The notes beneath the pieces were generated by a model that saw nothing but the letters and a program-made list of their open reading frames with translations, ran no database searches and was not told the origin of the DNA. Made by a program: the position numbers and the translations under genes. Positions 55,823 to 64,000 of a stretch of 64,000 nucleotides of DNA are shown in pieces; positions within the stretch are counted from its first letter, which is position 1, and every line of letters starts with the position of its first letter. Source of the DNA: Bactericera cockerelli. Lineage: Eukaryota; Arthropoda; Insecta; Hemiptera; Triozidae. The stretch spans positions 48,503,828-48,567,827 of the forward strand of contig CM044958.1 in NCBI GenBank assembly GCA_024516035.1, given 5' to 3'.

Positions 55823-56026
55823 AAAAATAGTTGAATTTTCAAAGGCATAAGATCCTGCTGAGTTAAAAATTCTTAGGTCCGAATTATGAAACGAGATTAA
55901 CATCTAGGGTCAAGCGGACTCAAGCCACTATCACTGCTATCTCTGACTTAACAGCTGATATAAATTCGCGATATATTTATTAATATATCAATTTCCTTAA
56001 GAAGAAGAAGTTTCAACCTTCTTCTT

Positions 56027-56233
56027 AAGGGTTGGGTGGAAGAGATTGCCATAGGCAATAACCCCGCCCTTTAGTTAGGACATATGTATATATTTTATTT
56101 TTTTTTTTCTTGTGTTATATTATTATCATTGTCATTTTTATATTTACTTTTTCCCATTATTTGTCTGAATTTGTCTGTATGTTCTACTAATAAAGTGTTT
56201 CTAAATAAAAAAAAAATAAAAATAAATAAACCT
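56027..56233 (+). repeat. R8
   Basis: GGGTTGGGTGGAAGAGATTG to CTAATAAAGTGTTTC and an A-rich tail. Confidence 0.75.
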
Positions 56234-57044
56234 TCCAAATCCCTTACCGGTAGTTCAGATTTATAATCATGATGGAAATTCCTTTTTTAACGCAGTTTTT
56301 TTTTTTTTTTTAAATAAAACTCGTCTAAAAAAATGAAAAAAAGTATTAATTCAATTTGATAATAACTTGAAATCTGCAACTTTTCATAACTTCCAACTTT
56401 TGTTAAAAGCTTTATCGTACTTCTCTTGCTCAGTCAGTTGATAGGTATATTTTGAACAGTTACCGGGTGGAGGAAAATTTAATATAGGATTTGAAACCAT
56501 TATTTTAGAAATCGTAAAAGTTTAAATGAGTACTTTGCGGCATCAGAATGATTTGATTTGAAGGGGTTTTCAAAAAAAGTGTGAAGATCTCTTGGCGATT
56601 TAAGCGTCTTCTTCAAAAATTCTTCGAGTAGGTAGTTTCATATTCATGCGTTGAACATATACTCATTAATTTATCATTCATGCGTTGAACATAAATACTC
56701 ATTGATTTATTTATTGAAAACCCATTCAGGGAGAAACAAGTAAAATTTATTTTTAATGAACTGCTACCAGTAAAATTGTAGTTGACTTCTGGTCACATCA
56801 TAAAATCAAACTTTGACGTTGTTATTTCTTCTTTTTTTCTTCTTTTAACTGGCTTCCAAGATGTAATCTAAATTTCATTTATAACAGTTAAATTTCTAAA
56901 TTTAACTTTTTTGAGTTGTTATTCCTAACATAAAAAGAAAACTTAAATAATTTGTAATCTTTACTAACCAACCTATCTCATGAGACTTTAAATTATTTTG
57001 AGAACTTTGTAAAGACTCATACAAATAGATACCTAATTATCAAT

Positions 57045-57215
57045 TTATCATCATAGGGAGGCGTCGCGTCGTCGTGAACGATGGTAGCCAGACAGTGGAG
57101 GAATGACTCAGCACTTCTACCACTGTCTTTACAAGGAGGCCAATAATGGACAAGGGCCCCCAGAACCAAGCCAATGCTGGTGTACTCCCTGTGTATAGTT
57201 TCCTAGACAGACCAT
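57045..57215 (-). mobile_element. R9 repeat
   Basis: The inverted copy has GTCGTGAACGATGGTAGCC and one partial head unit (CTCCCTGTGTATAG). Confidence 0.75.
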
Positions 57216-57309
57216 GAAATAATATACACATTATAAAAAAATTAAACAATATACCTAAGAAGAAAAGAAAAATAAAAAACGGAAAAAAATCGAAAGTAAA
57301 TATTTGTAC

Positions 57310-57360
57310 GGACAGCCTAACTAAAGGGCGTGGTTATTGCCTTTAGCAATAACTGTGAAA
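57310..57360 (-). repeat. R8 fragment
   Basis: GGACAGCCTAACTAAAGGGC and TTATTGCCTTTAGC are inverted R8. Confidence 0.55.
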
Positions 57361-58152
57361 GTATAAAAAGTTTCTTTTAGACCTGGTCCACCCGGTATGA
57401 ATATTATTCAAAACTTCACCGAGGGGAAAACAAGAGAGAAATTATTCATGTGATATATTTATTCAATTTGCTTTCCTTCTTGTTGAATCATATTTTGAGC
57501 TTTTGATTTTTCTTTTTCATTTTTAATATTTATTGAAAATAATCGTCATAATCATTTTTTGTATTTAAATTTCTGCATAATTATCATTTCCCGTTTTGAT
57601 CATTATTGTAGCTTTTGCGCTTCTGGATGCTGGATTGAGTGTTGATATTGAATTTTCATGGAAGTCCTCCACTTGAAAATTTCATTGCTGATGTAAAGAG
57701 AATTTGGTTAATAATGATAAAAACAAACGTTAAAAAGCATTAGAACAAATAAAATAATTAACAACATGTATAATGTATAATTTGTTTAGTAAAAGTGTAC
57801 CACTGAATCATATATAATCAAATAATGATAATTAATCATAATACCTATTATGTTTAGTATTATTTGATTTAAAATCATGTAAATGATGGAAACGGGATTC
57901 TGTAAAGCTTTTTTGTCTAAGAATCTCAATCAATATTTTATATTCAGTATATGACAAAATATTTACAATAACAAGGTTAAAGGTCGTATTAATTACAATG
58001 CCATCTTGCAGCAGAAAACTTAGGGAAACCCACTATATTCATTGTTTCAATTTCAAATTTCAGCATTATTATTGAATGAATTAAAACACCCCGAAAACAC
58101 TATCATCCAAATGGTTTCACTACCTTTAAAATAGAAACACCAACACTTCTAA
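57361..58152. other. 5' flank of the putative transcription-factor exon
   Basis: AT-rich, without a recognisable TATA/Inr arrangement. A tttcag at 58058-58063 could be a splice acceptor for a 5' UTR exon, but this is only a guess. Confidence 0.35.
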
Positions 58153-58888
58153 ATGTTTATAATGGATAAAACCATTAGTAATCTGAATTTGTTTCACGAT
58201 GAAATTAAATCAATTAGTGACACAGAACAAAGAGACATAGTTGAGAAACAATACGAAAGTAATGAGGAGATGCAGGAACGTGTCGACAGAGAAGATGAGA
58301 AGAGAGAGAACGAGGAGGAGGAAGCAATCAATAACAACAACGATGAAAATATAAATAACAACAACATGGAGGAAGACGACGAACCCAAATGTCAAGACAG
58401 AACTGATACAGTGTTGTCTAACCCAAGCAACTTTGCATCCATTGAATCAATGATACACAACAACAACAATCACACGGATAATTTTTATAAAGATACTATT
58501 TTTAATACTTTTGATAACCTCAACGGCGTGCAGGGTAAACGAAGTGATAGTGATCAGCTCAGTAGTAAACAGTTTAGCAATCATAGATCCAATAACCAAA
58601 GTGACTCGGTCAAGTGGTGGCATCCGCACGTGTACGCTAATCCTCCCAAGATGCCGACACCTTTCTTCATAACGAATATCCTAGGGATTAACAACGGCAA
58701 CAACTGTTTCGAGTTCTCAAATAGTGCAAGTGATAGTCGACTGGGCGAAGTCAAATCGGACGAGCCGCTGAATTTATGTGTGAAAAACAAGTCTAGGAAC
58801 TCGAGTGGGAGTAGCTTCGACATCCATGGGCATGTTGGGAGGAAAACAAGTCTCAACGCGAGCTTCTCATCCAGCCTCAAACTCAAAG
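58153..58888 (+). CDS. First coding exon of a putative eh1-motif transcription factor (homeobox-type?), 3'-incomplete
   Basis: An open frame of 245 codons ends at AAAG|gtaagc (58889) in phase 1. An alternative and perhaps better start is the ATG at 58162 (MDKTISNLN). The product has an acidic Glu-rich stretch (about residues 35-58), Asn homopolymers, then PPKMPTPFFITNILGI (about 172-187) and DEPLNLCVKN (about 203-212). TPFxIxxIL is the eh1/TN-type Groucho-binding motif typical of the N-termini of NK-like, Lbx and Hhex homeobox proteins. PLNLC resembles a CtBP-binding PxDLS motif. No DNA-binding domain is in the window; it would be in later exons beyond 64000. The family is inferred from short motifs only, so no gene symbol is given. 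Low-complexity content could otherwise be spurious, but the clean donor and motif order argue for a real exon. Confidence 0.6.
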
Positions 58889-58907
58889 GTAAGCAGCGTG
58901 TGTTATT

Positions 58908-59000
58908 AATTTATTCTTATTATAATAATAGCTCTTTATTGACAAGAATAACATTGACAAAGGGCGTGATTATTGCCTGAGACAATCTCTGCCATCAAAC
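58908..59000 (-). repeat. R8 in the first intron of the 58153 gene
   Basis: It begins about 18 bases after the splice donor: inverted tail TCTTTATTGACAAGAATAAC, then GGGCGTGATTATTGCC. Confidence 0.65.
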
Positions 59001-59212
59001 TCATACAATATTACAAAATATCCTCTTCTAACTTTACTATTACATTACAATTGATTCCCAGCTACTAAAATTGTCACTATTCTATGAAATCCTAATATGT
59101 GATTATTAAAACTAACAAAATCTAAATCTAAAATGTACCATATGAATCTAATATTATACACACATAGAGGAACTAGTTAAAACAATGCTGAAGTGTAGTA
59201 CATCACTGCAAG

Positions 59213-59355
59213 GCCCGAATTAACAAACAACCAACGCTAAGCGAACACTGTTACTATACTGATGTTATTACCATGGCAACAACCAATCACATGGCTGAAA
59301 TCAGATACTATTATTAACAGTGTCCACCATAGCAGCGTTATTTAATTCGAGCCAA
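59213..59355 (+). mobile_element. MITE-like element in the intron of the 58153 gene
   Basis: GGCCCGAATTAACAAAC and GTTATTTAATTCGAGCC are imperfect inverted ends, and CAACGCTAAGCGAACACTGT pairs with ACAGTGTCCACCATAGC. CAACCAATCACA is shared with the M family. Confidence 0.55.
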
Positions 59356-61720
59356 AGGAGTGCGTTTATCATTCACATTAAACAGGGTGATGATTTTGTT
59401 TTAATCAGCTGATTAGTTCTGTTCCTGTGCTTATTAAAATGATGTGTTGATTGATACTTTTAGAAGTTACCATTGAATTAATATGAGAAAAACTCACTTA
59501 GTTTACAAAATATAGATTGGAGGCGAGGCATTGTTGTCAATATGCACAATTGCACAAGTTTTCTAACATAGCGGCTATTTGCTCAACTCAAGAAAAAGAG
59601 AACATGACAACACTGGTTTCTTAACTAATACTTTACGAGCTATATTTTCATCTGTTGTTAATTTACTCAACAACTTCAACATTATCTTTTTTTCTAATGA
59701 GCTAGCACTTCTAGTAGACTTTCTTCCTATTGAACTATTGCGATTCCATCTTATTTAAGACAAGTACATATTAGCTCTATTTTTGCCTGTTTTGAATTAT
59801 TTACATAGATACCTACATTATACATAGTAATGTTGTATGTATTAGATATACCTAGTTTTATTTACATACAAATGTTCTGTATTTGCGTGTGATAAGTAGC
59901 AGTTCTACGAGTTTAACTGAGACAAACTCACACGAAACCTAAAACAAGCCCGCCTCATTAATTAGACTTGTTTGTATTTTTTCATTTACAAAATTCTAAA
60001 TAAATTGAAAACAGAAAAATAAGTTCCATTCTAAGAGAAACATCTGGGCGAGAGTTGAATCTTGTAACTGTGGTGTCGATTGGACTTGGCAATTGTGGAC
60101 TTATCCTTGTGTGGATTGTAGGTTTTCATTTGTTCAACTTAGGCTAATATGTCCTTGGGACCGGGCCTTGCACACAGGCAATCAAAAATGTAAAAATTTG
60201 GAGCTCGGATAAACTGTGAATGGATTGGACAAGGAACCTTAGTAATTTTTATGGCACCGTAATATTGGTTCATACATAATTAATATTAGTACATATCTGT
60301 GCCTATCTCATTGAGAAAATCGTTGAGAAATAAGTAATAGAGACGTCATAACGTATATCTCGTGGGATAAACTCTGTCCTATAACAAACTATCCAGCATG
60401 GGAACTGTACGTTACAGAAAAAAGGTCAAGTAAGAGGAAACATGAATTTGTTACTGTTGTGATTTCCTCTGTGTTAAAACTAACCAAGATGGCCAATTTG
60501 ACGGGACAGGTATGAGCCGTATGAGGCATTACGAATTATCCATCACTTAATTACACATGGGTTTAGTTTCCCAGACAAGCCTTCTGACATGGAATTAAAA
60601 TTGATAATTTGTGGTATTACCTATTGAGTTCATGTATTGAACAAATGAACTTTATACCAACAAACCTCAATCACTTCAAAACCTAATCTTACTAACTATC
60701 CAGTAACTATTACTTATACTTATATTGGCAAAGAAATAAACCTATTTATGAAAACAAACAGGCTATAGAAATGACAAATCAACACAAAAGAATATAATTG
60801 TAAGTGCGTACACGTACAATCCTCGATAAACAGGATATTATATTCATACAGAAGATAAAGTGAATAGGATATTGTTTTGTGTAAATAAAAAAATTATAGA
60901 AAGGGGTGATGGATCTGAAAGATATTCTATAGGAACCTTTGTGAAAATTGAAATCTTGTAACCATTCCAAAGATGGTAATCGGTTTGTGTTGCACAAGAA
61001 GACGAAATCCGAATGACGTCCCTTTGATTCTCAGTTACATCACGAATGAAACAGTCAACCCAACATCCAAAAAAAATTGAAAAAAAATTAAAACAACCCT
61101 CCTGTTTTGGAATATTTATCCCACATGCTATTGAGTCTTTCACTTTCAGTTGCACTTTCAATAGTTTGAATTAATAAAAAATTAAAAGCAGATGAAGCAC
61201 ACTCCATGATAAACATCGGAAGGTAATAATTTTATGAACATGTCTCCCTTTGTTGGAAACTAATTTGAGAGGACGACGTTTAGGAAATGCTAGTTGTTAT
61301 TTCTTTTGTTGTGGGAAAATTATAGAGTGCAATACTCTGGGTAGTTTTAATATGGGAGTTTAGATTGGTAGGTATGAATAGTAAGTTGTTTGTATGTTAT
61401 ACATATGTTGTCTGTTTTAACAATGAAGCTTTGAGTAGTTGATTTGATTATGTTCTTCCAGAATATATTATACGTCCATTCTGCGGAATCTGAGCGCACG
61501 GCAGTGCGCCAGGCCAAGTTCCAGCAAGCACGGCAGTGTATCTTTACACGAAGCGATTCACCCGGTTTTTCACACCCTCATATCTTCGGTTCAATTGATC
61601 ATAGAGATATGAAATTTGGAACAGAGATTGTCCTAATATCATTAAAAGGACATTGAAAATTTAAAGACTCTATGCAAAAAACTTTCAGAGGAATGTAATT
61701 TTGAAATTTGCGATTTTGAT
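59356..61720. other. Presumed first intron of the 58153 gene
   Basis: Repeat-poor AT-rich sequence. An exon-like start after TTCTTCCAG at 61461 does not fit the phase of the upstream exon. Confidence 0.45.
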
Positions 61721-61759
61721 ACTGACTGACTGACTGACTGACTGACTGACTGACAGATC

Positions 61760-62690
61760 ATCAAAATTATGAGGCACTTCCCGACTACCTAGAAAGCTGA
61801 AATTTTGCATGATGGTAGGGTTTAGTGTAAAAGTACAGGGAAAAATCTGAAAACCGGATTTTTTTCACTTATGATGGTGTAAAACGGTGTCGTTTTAGGG
61901 AGAACTTATATAATCGATTATGAATCTAAATTATGAAGCATTTCCCGACTATCTAGAAAGCTGAAATTTTGCATGATGGTAGGGTTTATTGTAAAAGTAC
62001 AGGAAAAAATCTGAAAAGTTCTGCAAACTGTTAAACGGTGTAGTTTTAGGGAGGAAGTATACTATATTATGTATATAAATTATGAGGCACTTCCCTACTA
62101 CCTAGAAAGCTGAAATTTTGCATGATGGTAGGGTTTATTGTAAAAGTACAGGAAAAAATCTGAAAAGTTCTGCAAACTGTTAAACGGTGTCGTTTTAGGG
62201 AGGAAGTATACTATATTATGTATATAAATTATGAGGCTCTTCCCTACTACCTAGAAAGCTGAAATTTTGCATGATGGTAGGGTTTATTGTAAAAGTACAG
62301 GAAAAAATCTGAAAAGTTCCGCAAACTGTTAAACGGTGTCGTTTTAGGGAGGAAGTATACTATATTATGTATATAAATTATGAGGCACTTCCCTACTACC
62401 TAGAAAGCTGAAATTTTGCATGATGGTAGGGTTTATTGTAAAAGTACAGGAAAAAATCTGAAAAGTTCTGCAAACTGTTAAACGGTGTCGTTTTAGGGAG
62501 GAAGTATACTATATTATGTATATAAATTATGAGGCACTTCCCTACTACCTAGAAAGCTGAAATTTTGCATGATGGTATGGTTTATTGTAAAAGTACAGGA
62601 AAAAATATGAAAACCGGCACTTTCGCACTATTTCTGCTGTTGATTGGTGTCGTTTTAGGGAGCATATTAAAGTGACGGATCCTGAAGTTT
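61760..62690 (+). repeat. 149-bp tandem array (six units)
   Basis: Anchor CTAGAAAGCTGAAATTTTGC occurs at 61789, 61953, 62102, 62251, 62400 and 62549; the first step is 164 bp and the rest exactly 149. It is preceded by (GACT)n at about 61721-61755. Inner units are almost identical, indicating recent amplification. Confidence 0.9.
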
Positions 62691-62748
62691 TTAATAATAA
62701 ATAATGAAACGTGCTGTGAAACGAACCATTTTCAAAAAGTAATGATAT

Positions 62749-63298
62749 CCCACAAAAAACTACCGTTAAAAAAAGGGCCAAGTTCCAGAACTCCTATCCA
62801 AAAAGGTTTCGCCAATGAACGCAGTGATATCTAGTTTGCGGCCAAGTTATCTTGGTACTAAACTATTTCTTTTATTAAAACCCGTTTTCTGAGTTCCTCA
62901 TTTTGTATGTTTTTAACTGCAAACTATCCTCTAACTTGGCCAGTTTTATGCCATCGGTTGTATGGAATATTACGACTATATGTATAGGTACAGAATAACA
63001 ATATAACCATTTTTGTTTTCTATTAACATAATATATAATCTCTTACAGTGAAATTTCATGAATTAGTGTTTCCTTTAGCATTATTTCTGAACAAGGAGCG
63101 AAACTGGCGAAGTTAGAGGATAGTTTGCAGTTAAAAACATACAAAATGAGGAACTCAGAAAACGGGTTTTAATAAAAGAAATAGTTTAGTACCAAGATAA
63201 CTTGGCCGCAAACTAGATATCACTGCGTTCATTGGCGAAACCTTTTTGGATAGGAGTTCTGGAACTTGGCCCTTTTTTTAACGGTAGTTTTTTGTGGG
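62749..63298. repeat. 198-bp inverted repeat (foldback) with 154-bp spacer
   Basis: Positions 62749-62946 and 63101-63298 are reverse complements with one mismatch noticed by eye (the G/C in AACTTGGCC versus AACTTCGCC). The outer ends are CCCACAAAAAAC and GTTTTTTGTGGG. I see no target duplication and no coding frame. The transcript would form a long near-perfect hairpin. Confidence 0.9.
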
Positions 63299-64000
63299 TG
63301 TTATTATTATAATATAAGGAGATGACGTTTTTGTTCAACTTAGTTAAGTTACAAGTACTAGAGTAAATTGGGCCATGAATAATTCAAAAACATCAGAAAT
63401 GTTTCAAGTAGGACAAATTTAATAATTAATTGAAAGAGGTGAATCTTAGTTTCCACAAAACGATTTTGCGGGTAGTTTGTATGTATTTATGAAGATAATT
63501 CAAAACAAGAAGATAAAGAAAGTATTACCTACTTAAAAAATGTTATCATATTTGTTTTGATTCTCAATGAAACTGTGGCGGGTGGCGGAGAGTTCCGATG
63601 TGTAAAGATGTTCGGATATTGTTCGGCAATGCCTCATTATGTAGAAAAATATAGGGCCATGCCTTGGCCTGTATTTTGGTTACGAATGAAAGGTCTAGTT
63701 GTCCATGTCCGGTTTCAAATGACATTTTTAATGCATACCAGATTTAAAGATATCAGAAATAGGTAATTAATTATTATTTTAAATCTCAATAGTTTTATGG
63801 AGAAGTACGAGCATATCTGCATACCAGACTCGTGGTCGATTATGATGAAAAAAGGAAAGATAAACGATTCTAAATCCTAAAACAAGAACATTCATTATTC
63901 ATTATGGCCCGACATAACATAATTTGTAAAACAGTAAATACTTGATGGTAACAATCGCTACGACATCAAAATACCATGTAGCTAAATAAACCTCATGAAA
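63299..64000. other. No gene recognised
   Basis: The 69-codon open frame at 63557 has no recognisable domain. Confidence 0.5.

Noticed and set aside
61444..61656. Second exon of the 58153 gene after TTCTTCCAG
   Set aside because: The required phase (one base carried over) gives a stop after about ten codons; the open frame is in the wrong phase and leads into repeat sequence.
63557..63766. 69-codon open frame near the right edge
   Set aside because: No domain, no context; likely random.
1..64000. CRISPR arrays, operons, ribosome binding sites, prophage
   Set aside because: The spliced gene, SINEs and MITEs show this is eukaryotic nuclear DNA; the regular arrays have no spacer structure.

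Overview
The window is AT-rich animal nuclear DNA, very probably from an insect. The evidence is a spliced gene with consensus GT-AG introns, dense tRNA- and 5S-derived SINEs, MITEs and a LINE. A hemipteran such as a planthopper is possible, but I cannot fix the species from sequence alone.

Layout. (1) Positions 2108-16559 (+): the last nine recognisable coding exons of a PLP-dependent acidic amino-acid decarboxylase of the CSAD / aspartate 1-decarboxylase / GAD group. They join in a consistent frame into 453 codons plus a stop. About 40-50 N-terminal residues must lie upstream of the window. Its introns are packed with mobile elements, several of which end within 5-30 bases of a splice acceptor. 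Two exons (B and G) have their 3' ends, donor site included, copied in tandem in the following intron. (2) Positions 16560-58150: about 41.6 kb with no gene I can recognise. It holds dispersed SINEs, MITEs, satellite-like arrays, purine-rich microsatellite blocks, a non-autonomous hAT element and one 5'-truncated LINE (about 50264-53613, minus). (3) Positions 58153-58888 (+): the first coding exon of a putative transcription factor with an eh1-like repression motif and a CtBP-like motif. It ends at a clean splice donor and the gene runs out of the window. (4) Positions 59000-64000: presumed intron or flank, with a 149-bp tandem array and a striking 198-bp inverted repeat.

Repeat families are named locally. 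SINE-A, B, C, D, G and H have tRNA-like heads. SINE-E has a tRNA-like head and SINE-F a 5S-rRNA-like head, but E and F share the same central domain. R8 is a short element with an AATAAAG/(AAT)n tail. R9 has a 37-38 bp minisatellite head and a (GAT)n tail. X1-X3 are inverted-repeat DNA elements whose interior is a 45-bp minisatellite. HHR repeats carry a hammerhead-ribozyme-like core. M is a small MITE family.

The most interesting signals are: the hammerhead-type repeats (2556, 33800 and 37630); the X elements with a shared 45-bp core and, in two cases, target-site duplications; the common central domain under two unrelated SINE heads; the frame-preserving tandem copies of a decarboxylase exon; the LINE whose reverse transcriptase carries in-frame low-complexity expansions; and the 198-bp foldback at 62749-63298. 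All coordinates were read by eye. Repeat boundaries are good to a few bases where duplicated target sites are given, otherwise to about 10-20 bases.
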